A stretch of 64,000 nt of DNA. Origin: an uncultured bacterium (GTDB taxonomy: Bacteria > Bacillota > Clostridia > Oscillospirales > Oscillospiraceae). The stretch spans positions 62,001-126,000 of the forward strand of contig CANDCH010000001.1 in assembly GCA_947383145.1 (NCBI GenBank). Reading direction: 5' to 3'. Below, one piece after another: positions 8,151 to 16,586 of this stretch. The first letter of the stretch is position 1. The number at the start of each line of letters is the position of its first letter. Position numbers and translations under genes: made by a program. Below the pieces are notes generated by a model that worked only from the letters and a program-made list of their open reading frames with translations, was not told the DNA's origin and searched no databases.

Positions 8151-10376
8151 TTACCACAGGCCCAGGTACTTGCACATATAGCCCATGCCCTCGGGCAGCA
8201 GGGTGTCCAGGTAGGAGGCGGGATCGCCGTAGTCGGGGGTCCAGGCGGTGCCGATGGTGATGTCCACGCTGCTCTCGGCGCCGGTGGGATTCCAGAAGGC
8301 GCTGTAGTTCAGCTCTTCCTGGGTGTTCACGGAGACCTTGTTGATCTTCACCAGGCCCTCCAGGGCGCTGTTGATGCCCTGCTCATAGGCGTTGACCCGG
8401 TTGGTGAAGCTCTCGGCAAAGCCGCCGTACACATAGTCGATCTGGATGGGGTTCTCCGCGGAGATCTCCACGCCCTGGGCGGCCAGCTCTTCCACGGCCT
8501 TGGCCATGTACTCCCGGGCGGCGTCCACGTTGTGCCAGCCGTCATAGCCGTCGCCGGACTGGAGCTCCTCGTTCCACACCTTGGCGGGCAGGCCGTCGGC
8601 GTCCAGCTGGGCCTGGACGATCTCGCCGAAGTTGGTGCCGGCGGGGAAGGTCATGTCGGCGCCGTTGATCTTCACGGTGGCCTCACCGGGCAGCTTCACG
8701 AAGTTGGCGGGGGTGAAGGAGTTGCGCAGGGCGGTCTCCCTGTTGTCCTCGCCCACCACCTGGGCGTGATAGGAGGCGCGGTCCCAGGCGAACATCAGGG
8801 CCAGACGGAAGTTGACGTTGTTCAGGGCCGCGTGGGTGCGGGCGGCGTCGTCCAGAATGTCGGAGGTGAACACGCCGTTGACGCGGTCGATGGCGTCCAC
8901 GCTGCCGTGGCTCTGGGGGGAGACGCCGGCGGTCTCATCGTTGAACAGGGCGTAGGCCTGACGGTTCAGGTTGTAGGCGGACAGACGGGTGGTGCCGTTC
9001 AGGTCGCTGGTGTAGTTGCCGTACTCCTCGAACTTGCCCTCCTCCTTGCACTTCTGGAGGGGAGAGGGGCCCAGGGCGGCGCTGATGAAGGTGCCCTCCC
9101 AGCAGCCGTTGTACACCGCCAGAGGATCGGTGCCGTCGGAGTACAGGAACCTGACGGTCTTGATGTTCATGTTGTCCTTGTTCCAGTAGGCGGGGTTCTG
9201 CTCGAAGATGATGGAGTTCTTGGCGGTCCAGCTGGTGACGACGTAGGGGCCGGTGTACAGGATATGGTTCTGGTCGGTGCCGTACTCGCCGTTGTCGTGG
9301 GTATCCATGCCGAAGGTGCCGCCCTGGGACTCATAGTAGGCGCGGTTCAGCGGGGGGAAGAAGGCGCAGTAGGTGAACATGGTCTCGAAGGAGCCCACGG
9401 GACGGGTCAGGGTGTACTCCAGGGTGTAGTCGTCCACGGCCTTCACGCCCACCTGGGAGAAGTCGGTGATCTCGCCCTTGGTGTAGGCGTCGGCGCCCAC
9501 GATCATGGGGGCGTACACCTCAGAGGGGCCGTCGCCCAGCCAGTCCAGGCCGTGCTGGAGGGAGGCCACCCAGTCGTCGGCGGTGACGTCGGCCACCTCG
9601 CGGCCCTGGGAATCCACCCACTTCACGCCCTGGCGGATGTGGATCGTCCAGGTCAGGCCGTCCTCGGAGCACTCCCAGCTCTCGGCCAGAGCGGGCTGGA
9701 GGGTGTGCTCCATGTCGTACTTGGCCAGGTTCTCGATGGTCAGGCACAGGGGCTCGCTGACGGTGTTGGACCAGGCGGCCTGCACGTCCCAGGTCTCAGG
9801 GTCGGAGGCGTACGGATAGCCGTAGGTGTCGCTGAAGGTGTAGCCCTGCCCGGTCAGGTAGTCCTTGGCGGCCTGCTCGTACTCGCCGGTGCCGGCCTTC
9901 TCCTGCCACAGGGCCTTCAGGGCCTTGCAGACCTCCACCGTCATCACCTCGTTGGTGAGGATGGCGGTCTCAAAGCGGTCGGAATCGCTGCCCCACATGA
10001 TGGAGGGCACGCTCTGGTAGGCCACGCGGCTGATGCCGTAGCTGCCGCCGTCGCCGTAGTAGGGCAGGATGGTGGCGGACTCCAGCAGCTTGGCCTCGGC
10101 GACGGCCATCATGGCGTACAGCTCGCTGATGTCGGCGTAGGTCTTGGCCTCCTCCAGGGCGGCCTGGAACTCGCCCATGGCCTTGTTATAGACCTCGATA
10201 TCCTCATAGGTGGTGGGGACAAACGCGGCGGGACCCTCGCTCTCCACGGGGGCGCTGTTCTCCGCGGGCGTGCTGTTCCCGGCGGGCGGATTGCTGGTCT
10301 GCGCGGCGTTGTTGCTGCAGGCGACCAGGCTCAGCGCCATGACGAGAGCCAGCATCAGGCTTACGAACTTCTTCAT
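8151..10376 (-). CDS. oppA: Oligopeptide-binding lipoprotein, solute-binding protein family 5 (OppA)
   Basis: 741 residues, longer than the usual 530-600. The signal peptide MKKFVSLMLALVMALSLVAC ends in a lipobox with Cys20, so the mature protein is lipid-anchored outside the membrane. Family-5 features include ENLAKYDMEHTLQPALAESW, TWTIHIRQGVKW and the late LALMFAWDRASY region. An extra helical stretch of about 120 residues (around 50-160, YNKAMGEFQAALEEAKTYAD) precedes the canonical N-lobe. It captures peptides for OppBCDF. The ATG has AGGAGGATAAGT upstream. First gene of the operon, behind a long structured leader. Confidence 0.93.
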   Translation of the reverse strand: MKKFVSLMLALVMALSLVACSNNAAQTSNPPAGNSTPAENSAPVESEGPAAFVPTTYEDIEVYNKAMGEFQAALEEAKTYADISELYAMMAVAEAKLLESATILPYYGDGGSYGISRVAYQSVPSIMWGSDSDRFETAILTNEVMTVEVCKALKALWQEKAGTGEYEQAAKDYLTGQGYTFSDTYGYPYASDPETWDVQAAWSNTVSEPLCLTIENLAKYDMEHTLQPALAESWECSEDGLTWTIHIRQGVKWVDSQGREVADVTADDWVASLQHGLDWLGDGPSEVYAPMIVGADAYTKGEITDFSQVGVKAVDDYTLEYTLTRPVGSFETMFTYCAFFPPLNRAYYESQGGTFGMDTHDNGEYGTDQNHILYTGPYVVTSWTAKNSIIFEQNPAYWNKDNMNIKTVRFLYSDGTDPLAVYNGCWEGTFISAALGPSPLQKCKEEGKFEEYGNYTSDLNGTTRLSAYNLNRQAYALFNDETAGVSPQSHGSVDAIDRVNGVFTSDILDDAARTHAALNNVNFRLALMFAWDRASYHAQVVGEDNRETALRNSFTPANFVKLPGEATVKINGADMTFPAGTNFGEIVQAQLDADGLPAKVWNEELQSGDGYDGWHNVDAAREYMAKAVEELAAQGVEISAENPIQIDYVYGGFAESFTNRVNAYEQGINSALEGLVKINKVSVNTQEELNYSAFWNPTGAESSVDITIGTAWTPDYGDPASYLDTLLPEGMGYMCKYLGLW

Positions 10377-10686
10377 ACTTATCCTCCTATATTTTATGTT
10401 ATATTTAACCGGGCAAAACGGTCTTGCCGCCCATCCTGCTCAGGTTAAACCACCATAACGCCCTGTCCGCGGCGGACAGGGCGTCTTCTGTCCCCAGGGG
10501 ACAGAAAACAACGGGATATATCCCGTTGGACGCCGTACAGCGCCGCTTTGCTTTGCTAAATCGCAGACGTGAAAAGTTGGCGGGCGCCCCACACCTTACG
10601 TTGACGGCGCAGCCCGCTTCTTCGCAAGTGAAAGTGCGGCCGGTTTCATTTTGCCTCAGCGGCGGGGCCGTTCATTCACGATTTGT
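10377..10686 (-). promoter_or_regulatory. Structured 5' leader of oppA with three palindromes
   Basis: About 310 nt separate the predicted start site from the oppA ATG. Three perfect dyads lie in a row: 10510-10527 (AACGGGATATATCCCGTT), 10488-10504 (CTGTCCCC-A-GGGGACAG) and 10459-10483 (12-bp arms around one base, core TGTCCGC/GCGGACA). The last two share the pattern TGTCC-C-N-G-GGACA. Further 5' there is a GC-rich imperfect hairpin (10580-10620). The leader could be a cis-acting RNA, or the dyads could be protein operators. No known riboswitch was recognised and no coding sequence is seen. Confidence 0.55.
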
Positions 10687-10691
10687 TAAAC

Positions 10692-10720
10692 ATTATAACG
10701 AATTTCCAGTGCCCTGTCAA
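10692..10720 (-). promoter_or_regulatory. Consensus sigma-A promoter of the opp operon
   Basis: TTGACA (10720-10715), 17-bp spacer, TATAAT (10697-10692) on the minus strand: a full match to the consensus at both boxes. Start predicted near 10686. Confidence 0.85.
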
Positions 10721-10764
10721 TACGGGATTTGCATTTCCGCTCCGAAAACCTGCATTTTTTACCC

Positions 10765-10798
10765 TGTCAAAACCTGTCAACTGTCAACATTTTGTCAA
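10765..10798 (-). repeat. Four spaced TTGACA repeats upstream of the opp promoter
   Basis: TGTCAA on the plus strand occurs at 10765, 10775, 10782 and 10793, all in one orientation, in addition to the -35 box itself at 10715. They may be iterated regulator sites or decoy -35 boxes. No -10 box was found for them. Confidence 0.5.
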
Positions 10799-10805
10799 CA
10801 AGGCT

Positions 10806-10825
10806 GCCGGGGCGTCCGCCCCGGC
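10806..10825 (-). terminator. Possible terminator of the blaI-blaR1 transcript
   Basis: 8-bp GC stem (10806-10813 with 10818-10825), 4-nt loop, 29 bases after the blaR1-like stop on the minus strand. There is only a weak T-run, so termination may be inefficient. Confidence 0.35.
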
Positions 10826-10853
10826 GGCCTGTTCGCTGTTCGCCAGATTTATT

Positions 10854-13800
10854 TTAGAAAAGCGGTCCGGGCCCGTCCTCCGCCGCGTACGCCGCCTCCC
10901 CGGGGGAGAAGCCGCCCCCGGCGTCCATCTCCACCGGCACGCTGATCCAGCCGGTGTAGTTGGCGAGGGTCCCGCTGGCGTCGCACCCCAGCCAGCAGAA
11001 CACCCGGCCGTCCTTGATGGAATAGCAGACGTAGTCACCGACAACCAGGGCCTCCGCCAGGGGAACGCCCCCGTTTTCCACCCCGCTCTTGGGGATGGCC
11101 TCATCCAGGCCCAGGCCCTTGAGGTAGAAGTTCTCCCTGTCCCCGGTGGACTGAATCTGGTCCAGGATCATGGCGGTGAGGCCGGAGGCGTCGTACTGCT
11201 CCAGGGTGTCCGCGTCGAATACATAGAGGTTCTGCTCCAGCGCCCCGGTGCCGTGGCCCGCCGTCAGGATCACCGCGATCTCGTCCCTGCCGTCCCCGTT
11301 CAGGTCCAGCACCTGGGGCGCCGCCGACTCGGCGGGCTGGAAGCGGTAGTCCCACTCCCCCGCGAAGCGGGCCGTCTTGTCCCGGTAGCTCAGCCGGATA
11401 TCCGTGCCGTTCTCATCCACCGGGAACACCTCGGGGGCCTCGGCGTACTGTTGGGCCTCCATGGCCGCTTGAAAAATCCGCAGCTCCTCCGCCAGACTCC
11501 AGTATCCCTGGCCCCCCCGGACGTAGGCGGGCTCCCACCAGCCCAGCCACTCCAGGTCGTCCTCCAGCCGCCCCAGCCGGTCGAAGGCGTCCAGCAGGTC
11601 CTGGTCGGTGTTGAGGAGCTGAACGCTGCGGTCCAGCAGGCTGTTCACGGCCCCCATGAAGTCGCAGATGTCGTTCACGTCGAAGCTCTGGTGCAGCTCG
11701 GGCTGGAAGTTGATGTCGAAGCTCACAGCGCCCTCCCGGATCAGATTCTCCTTTCCGTGTTCCAGGGTGAACAGCTGGTAGCTGTAGTCGCACCAGCCCT
11801 GGCCCATGTAGGGATTGTAGCGCAGGAGATAGTCCCCCGTCTCGTCCTGGTACAGGAACAGGGCGTTGTACCCCGCGTGGGCGCTGTAGCCCTCCTCGGA
11901 GAAGATCAGCCCGCCGTTCTCATAGATTTCCAGCTTCTGGCCCATCCCCCCGTCGATGGAGGTGAGCCGGAGCTCCTCGGGCACGCCGTTGCGGTTCAGG
12001 TCGGGGGTCAGCCTGGAGGGGTCCGTCAGCCGCTGATCAGCCAGCACCCGGCCTACGTAGGGGTAGAACTCCCGGAAGAACCCGGCGGACTCCTCCGCAT
12101 TGTCCGAGGGGCCACCCGTATTGTACATAATGGAGGCGGCAAAGGTCCGGCTGCCCGCCTCATCCATGAGGAATATCTCGTAGGTGCAGCTGGGGTAGGT
12201 GGGGCACAGCCAGCCGTCCTCCGTGAGGTAATTGCCGCCCACGATGAGATTTTCCGCCGCCCCGGGGGTGGTGGTGTGGAACTCGTAGTTGATCCGCCAC
12301 ACCTCGATGTCCATGCCCAGCACGGTGCTGGTCCAGGGGCCCTGCATTTGGTTGATCCGTACCCGGTCGAATGCCACCGGGTTCTCCAGGGGCACCGGCT
12401 CCCACCTTCTGGTCTCCTCATTGTAGGCCGAGCCGCCGTCGCTCCGCACGCCGCCGGGGGCGTAGGCCTGGAACTTCTCCGCCACGTCGGCCCGGACGGC
12501 GTCCAGCGCGTACTCCGGGACGGTGAAGCTCATGGCCGGGTTGTTTCCCCCGTGGGCGAAGGCAATCTCCACCTCCGGCGCGGCCTTCTCCCCTAAGCTA
12601 TTATAGTAGTCCTCCGCCGCCGTCAGCAGCCTGGCGGCGATGCGGGCGGCCCGGACGGCCTCCTCATCAGAGATGGATTCGGGGTACATCCTGACCTGCG
12701 TCCCCTCGGGGAAGGTCCCGGTCTGGGCGTGCATCCGGGTCACGGCGGCCTCCTCCCCGGACAGATCCACGGTGAAGATCCAGTAGCCCGAGGCCGAGTA
12801 GCTGCTGGCCGCGGCCATCATGACGGTGTTGATGGTGACCTGTTCGCGGCTTCCGTCCTCCCAATAGGCGTAGAGAATGCCCTCGACGCCGTCGTTGAAG
12901 GGCGGGTAGCGCAGGGTCAGCGTTTTGGCGGGCGCGCCGTCCGGCTGCCAATAGGTCCCCTCCCCCAGGTCCAGGCCGTCCACCGTACCCTTGACGCTCA
13001 CGCAGCCGCTGTCGTCCAGGGTAAGGCTCAAATCCGCCGCCATGCCGTTATAGGAATCCCCCGTCCGGCCGTTATAGTAATCCTCCGCCGCCGTCAGAAG
13101 CCTGGAAGCGACGCGGGCCAGCAGGACGGCCTCCTGATCGGTGATTTCCCGCTTCGGCCTGTCGTCAGACAGCCTTGGGAGCTGCCCCTCCATGTCCGTC
13201 ACAGTCCACCCCGCCTCTGACCGCGCTGCGGTGAATTCAACCGTGGTGACGAACGCGCTGCCACCCTTAGAGCCGAAATGCTCTACGGACACCTCCACAG
13301 CGGTCCGGCTGCCGTCTTTCCATCCGGCTCTGGCGTGAAGGACCGCGTAACAGCCCTCCTGTGGAATCCTCAGCCTAACCTGCCCCAGAGGGGGCTGATC
13401 CGCTGGGGGTAACCATTCCGCCCCTTCCTCCAATACAAAGCCTTCCACGGTGCCCTTCATCTGCACGACCGGCTCCATCGAAAGACCTACCTCTGCCAAA
13501 GAGAATGTCAGCTCAGTGCGGCTGCCCGCCGCGCTCACAATGGCCGGACCATTCTCCACTTCCGGCTCGGCCTGACCGAAGGCGCAGGCGCAGGCCAGGG
13601 CCGTGGCCAGCACCACGGCCACCGCCGCCCACAGCCAGCGCCTGGGGGCCTTGGCGATGCGGGTAATCCGCTCCCTGAGGCTCTTTTTGTCCCCGGCCAT
13701 GGTGGTGGCGCAGCGCAGCAGGTCGGCCGGGGCGGGCTTGGCCGTCACCAGGGCCAGCAGGGTGCGCCCGTAGTCCGCCCGCTCGGCCTCCCCCAGCCGC

Positions 13801-14561
13801 TTCAGGGCCCCCTCGTCGCAGGCCAGCTCCGCGTCCCGGCGGCTCAGCCCCGCCGCCAACCACACCAGCGGGTTCCACCAGTGGGCCGCCAGGGCGGCGC
13901 ACCGCAGGGCGCTCCAGAGGTGGTCGCCATGCTTAAAATGGGTGTACTCGTGGGCCAGCACGTGGCGGAGCATGGCCGGGTCCGCCGCGGCCTGGGGGGT
14001 GACGTACACCGAGCGCCCGAACAGGCAGGGGGAGGGCAGGCCCACCGCCACATACACCGGCAGGGGGCAGTCCGCCCCCTCCAGGGGGATGCGGGACTGC
14101 CGCAGCCTCCGCCAGAACCGCAGGTTGGACGCCAGCAGCACCAGCGCCGCCGCGACGGACCCCGCCAGCCACACCCAGCCCAGCCAGGGGACCAGTCTGG
14201 TCATGTCCGGAGCGGCGGGGGGCTCCGGCGCGCTGGGCAGGGCGGGCGCTTTGGGGACGCTGGGCACGGCCCCCGCCGCTCCGCCCGCCACGGGCAGGCC
14301 GGCGATATCCCCCGCCGGATTGGCGGGCGGGTTGGGCGCAGTATACACAGTTTGCTCCATGCGCTTCTCGGCGACCACCCACGTCCCGGCGACGGGGGAG
14401 GTGAACAGCTGCACCGGCACCAGCAGCCGCACCAGCACCGCCGCCCACAGGGCGTAGCGCAGGCCCGCGCCGATGCGCTTTCCCAGGGCGGCCCGCAGGG
14501 CCAGCACCACCAGGATCAAAAACGCGGAGGTAAAGCTCCACTCCAGCAGCATTACGGTCAT
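10854..14561 (-). CDS. blaR1: BlaR1/MecR1-like M56 membrane metallopeptidase with very large extracellular region
   Basis: 1235 residues. Two N-terminal membrane segments, a third near 128-146, and the zinc protease motif HEYTH at 204-208, with the third ligand region in DAELACDEGALKRLG near 240. A fourth membrane segment (WLWAAVAVVLATALACACAF) lies near 310-332. About 900 residues then follow outside the cell. This part has an internal duplication (DQEAVLLARVASRLLTAAED and DEEAVRAARIAARLLTAAED) and ends in a calcium-loop-like DLNGDGRDEIAVI segment. Classical BlaR1 instead ends in a penicillin-binding sensor, and none is seen here. It likely senses an envelope signal and inactivates the adjacent BlaI. 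It starts one base after the blaI stop. Confidence 0.85.
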   Translation of the reverse strand: MTVMLLEWSFTSAFLILVVLALRAALGKRIGAGLRYALWAAVLVRLLVPVQLFTSPVAGTWVVAEKRMEQTVYTAPNPPANPAGDIAGLPVAGGAAGAVPSVPKAPALPSAPEPPAAPDMTRLVPWLGWVWLAGSVAAALVLLASNLRFWRRLRQSRIPLEGADCPLPVYVAVGLPSPCLFGRSVYVTPQAAADPAMLRHVLAHEYTHFKHGDHLWSALRCAALAAHWWNPLVWLAAGLSRRDAELACDEGALKRLGEAERADYGRTLLALVTAKPAPADLLRCATTMAGDKKSLRERITRIAKAPRRWLWAAVAVVLATALACACAFGQAEPEVENGPAIVSAAGSRTELTFSLAEVGLSMEPVVQMKGTVEGFVLEEGAEWLPPADQPPLGQVRLRIPQEGCYAVLHARAGWKDGSRTAVEVSVEHFGSKGGSAFVTTVEFTAARSEAGWTVTDMEGQLPRLSDDRPKREITDQEAVLLARVASRLLTAAEDYYNGRTGDSYNGMAADLSLTLDDSGCVSVKGTVDGLDLGEGTYWQPDGAPAKTLTLRYPPFNDGVEGILYAYWEDGSREQVTINTVMMAAASSYSASGYWIFTVDLSGEEAAVTRMHAQTGTFPEGTQVRMYPESISDEEAVRAARIAARLLTAAEDYYNSLGEKAAPEVEIAFAHGGNNPAMSFTVPEYALDAVRADVAEKFQAYAPGGVRSDGGSAYNEETRRWEPVPLENPVAFDRVRINQMQGPWTSTVLGMDIEVWRINYEFHTTTPGAAENLIVGGNYLTEDGWLCPTYPSCTYEIFLMDEAGSRTFAASIMYNTGGPSDNAEESAGFFREFYPYVGRVLADQRLTDPSRLTPDLNRNGVPEELRLTSIDGGMGQKLEIYENGGLIFSEEGYSAHAGYNALFLYQDETGDYLLRYNPYMGQGWCDYSYQLFTLEHGKENLIREGAVSFDINFQPELHQSFDVNDICDFMGAVNSLLDRSVQLLNTDQDLLDAFDRLGRLEDDLEWLGWWEPAYVRGGQGYWSLAEELRIFQAAMEAQQYAEAPEVFPVDENGTDIRLSYRDKTARFAGEWDYRFQPAESAAPQVLDLNGDGRDEIAVILTAGHGTGALEQNLYVFDADTLEQYDASGLTAMILDQIQSTGDRENFYLKGLGLDEAIPKSGVENGGVPLAEALVVGDYVCYSIKDGRVFCWLGCDASGTLANYTGWISVPVEMDAGGGFSPGEAAYAAEDGPGPLF

Positions 14562-14562
14562 C

Positions 14563-14958
14563 TCAGGTTCCCTCCCCGATCTGGTCCAGTATGGCCCGCA
14601 GCTGGGCCACCTCGTCGCTGGACAGCTCCTGGCGCCGGACCATGGCGCTCATCATCAGCCCCACGCTGCCCTGGTACACCCGGTCCAGAAAGCTGTGGGT
14701 CTCGGCGGCGGTGGCCCGCTCCCGCTCCACCGCCGGGGCGTACCGTTTGCCCCGGTCCCCCTGCTCCACCCGGACCAGGCCCTTCTCCTCCATGCGCCGC
14801 AGGGTGGTGATGGTGGTGCTCTTGGCCCAGCCCACCCGGTCCCCCAGCGCCGACACCAGCTGCATCACCGTCTGCGGGCTCTTCTCCCACAGGCAGGCCA
14901 GCACGCTCCATTCACTGGCGGTGAGCTTGACGGCCTCCGCGTTTTTTCCGCCTCCCAT
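14563..14958 (-). CDS. blaI: BlaI/MecI/CopY family repressor
   Basis: 131 residues: a winged helix at about 10-75 (LTASEWSVLACLWEKSPQTV, STTITTLRRMEEKGLV) and a C-terminal dimerisation helix region. The family represses its own operon and is cleaved or released when the partner M56 protease is activated. The neighbour is exactly such a protease, one base downstream, so the pair forms a signalling module. The promoter at 14995-15023 and two repeats suited to BlaI binding lie directly upstream. No beta-lactamase gene is present in the window. Confidence 0.88.
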   Translation of the reverse strand: MGGGKNAEAVKLTASEWSVLACLWEKSPQTVMQLVSALGDRVGWAKSTTITTLRRMEEKGLVRVEQGDRGKRYAPAVERERATAAETHSFLDRVYQGSVGLMMSAMVRRQELSSDEVAQLRAILDQIGEGT

Positions 14959-14976
14959 GTCCAGTCCCTCCCGTTT

Positions 14977-15023
14977 GGTTTACTTTGTAGTCCTATCATA
15001 ACACAAGCGGTTTACGTTGTCAA
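14977..15023 (-). promoter_or_regulatory. blaI promoter with two candidate BlaI operators
   Basis: TTGACA (15023-15018), 17 bp, TATGAT (15000-14995) on the minus strand. Direct repeats GGTTTACTTTGTAG (14977-14990) and GGTTTACGTTGTCA (15009-15022) are 32 bp apart, three helical turns. One covers the -35 box and spacer, the other lies just downstream of the -10. The core TAC-NNN-GTA resembles the BlaI/MecI half-site pattern. Confidence 0.7.
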
Positions 15024-15082
15024 CCAAAAAGCGGTTACAGTATGGTTACAGATTCCGGCTGGAAATTTTTTTGGAATACCTC

Positions 15083-15111
15083 TTGACAAACGGGCCTGTT
15101 CCTGTTAAAAT
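15083..15111 (+). promoter_or_regulatory. Promoter of tRNA-Gly
   Basis: TTGACA (15083-15088), 17 bp, TAAAAT (15106-15111), 15 bases before the tRNA. Confidence 0.75.
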
Positions 15112-15125
15112 CCGTTTTGTTCGTT

Positions 15126-15201
15126 GCGAGTGTAGCTCATCTGGTAGAGCGCCACCTTGCCAAGGTGGAGGTAGCGAGTTCGAGCCTCGTCACTCGCTCC
15201 A
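15126..15201 (+). tRNA. tRNA-Gly (anticodon GCC)
   Basis: A 76-nt cloverleaf: acceptor GCGAGTG paired with CACTCGC, D-arm AGCTC, anticodon stem CCACC/GGTGG with loop TTGCCAA (anticodon GCC), T-loop GTTCGAGCC and an encoded CCA end. It lies between its own promoter and terminator, so it is a single-tRNA transcription unit. Confidence 0.97.
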
Positions 15202-15210
15202 TTTTAAACG

Positions 15211-15249
15211 AAGCGCCCCGGTCGGCCGATGCTGACCGGGGCGCTTTTC
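15211..15249 (+). terminator. tRNA-Gly terminator
   Basis: 13-bp stem (15211-15223 with 15234-15246), 10-nt loop, followed by TTTTCT. Confidence 0.85.
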
Positions 15250-15304
15250 TGCCCTTCCAAAAGCCTCCGGGCCCCCGTAAGGGTCGATTTCGGCAAAATC
15301 ACCA

Positions 15305-15333
15305 TTGCACATCATGGCAAGTGCTGGTATAAT
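15305..15333 (+). promoter_or_regulatory. Promoter of ilvE
   Basis: TTGCAC (15305-15310), 17 bp, TATAAT (15328-15333). Start near 15340, giving a short leader to the ATG at 15368. Confidence 0.75.
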
Positions 15334-15367
15334 ATTATTACTTTACATCGTCAAAGGAGCGGTCCTT

Positions 15368-16435
15368 ATGCTGGATATCAAAATCACCCGCGCCGGCGCC
15401 CTCAAGCCCCTGCCCGACCCCGACACCCTGCTGTTCGGCAAAACCTTCACAGACCACATGTTCCTCATGAATTACGACGCGGGCCGGGGCTGGCACGACC
15501 CCCGGGTGGTGCCCTACGGCCCCCTTCCCTTCGACCTGTCCTGCATGGTATTCCACTACGCCCAGGAGATTTTCGAGGGCATGAAGGCGTACCGCACCCC
15601 CGATGGCAGGGTCCAGCTCTTCCGCCCCTATGAGAACGCCAAGCGGATGAACTCCTCCTGCCGCCGGATGTGCATCCCCGAGATTCCCGAGGAGGATTTC
15701 GTCCAGGCCGTGAAGACCCTGGTGGGCGAGGACCAGGCCTGGGTGCCCCACAAGGTGGGCGCCTCCCTCTATATCCGCCCCTTCATCATCGCCACCGACT
15801 GCTCTCTGGGGGTGCACGCCTCCCACAGCTACCTGTTCGCCATCATCTGCTGCCCCGTGGGGGCCTATTACCCCGAGGGCATCAACCCCGTGAAAATTTA
15901 TGTGGAGGACGAGGACGTGCGGGCCGTCAAGGGCGGCACGGGCTTCACCAAATGCGGCGGCAACTACGCCGCCTCCATCCGCGCCGGAGAGCGGGCGGAG
16001 GAGCAGGGCTTCTCCCAGGTGCTGTGGCTGGACGGCGTCCACCGCAAGTATATCGAGGAAGTCGGCTCCATGAACGTGATGTTCAAGATCAGCGGCACGG
16101 TGGTCACCCCGGAGCTCACCGGGTCCGTCCTGCCCGGCATCACCCGCAAGAGCTGCCTGGAGCTGATCCGCAGCTGGGGCATCCCGGTGGAGGAGCGGCT
16201 TATCTCCGCCAAGGAGCTGTTCGACGCGGCCAGGGCGGGCGCCCTGGAGGAGGCCTGGGGCACCGGAACGGCGGCGGTGGTGTCCCCCATCGGCCTGCTG
16301 GCCTGGGAGGACCGCAGGGAGACCGTCAGCGGCGGGCGCATCGGCCCGCTGACCCAGCGGCTGTACGACACCCTCACCGGCATCCAGTGGGGCACCGTGG
16401 CCGACACCCACAACTGGACGGTGCCCGTGGAATAA
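15368..16435 (+). CDS. ilvE: Branched-chain amino acid aminotransferase
   Basis: 355 residues, fold-type IV PLP enzyme. It transaminates Leu, Ile and Val with 2-oxoglutarate. Visible marks: FHYAQEIFEGMKAYRTPDG and RPYENAKRMNSSCRRM near the N-terminus, the PLP lysine in TGFTKCGGNYAAS (about 200), and the late GTGTAAVVSPIG phosphate-binding loop. The ATG at 15368 has AAAGGAG upstream and follows a good promoter; longer frames begin upstream of that promoter's start site. Single gene, next to an unrelated SDR. Confidence 0.95.
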   Translation: MLDIKITRAGALKPLPDPDTLLFGKTFTDHMFLMNYDAGRGWHDPRVVPYGPLPFDLSCMVFHYAQEIFEGMKAYRTPDGRVQLFRPYENAKRMNSSCRRMCIPEIPEEDFVQAVKTLVGEDQAWVPHKVGASLYIRPFIIATDCSLGVHASHSYLFAIICCPVGAYYPEGINPVKIYVEDEDVRAVKGGTGFTKCGGNYAASIRAGERAEEQGFSQVLWLDGVHRKYIEEVGSMNVMFKISGTVVTPELTGSVLPGITRKSCLELIRSWGIPVEERLISAKELFDAARAGALEEAWGTGTAAVVSPIGLLAWEDRRETVSGGRIGPLTQRLYDTLTGIQWGTVADTHNWTVPVE

Positions 16436-16586
16436 CGGGTCAAACGAAGCCCCCGCCTGCAAAAAATCTTCTTCCACGCTCAGAAAAGAGTGGCGGTTTC
16501 CCAAAAAATATGTTACATTGGTCTCAGACCTGTTTCATCCGGCGGGCCCGCGCCCCCGGCACATTTAAAAAGGAGGAAACATCCAC

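Noticed and set aside
14563-15023. A beta-lactamase operon
   Set aside because: BlaI and BlaR1-like genes are present, but no beta-lactamase or PBP gene lies in the window.
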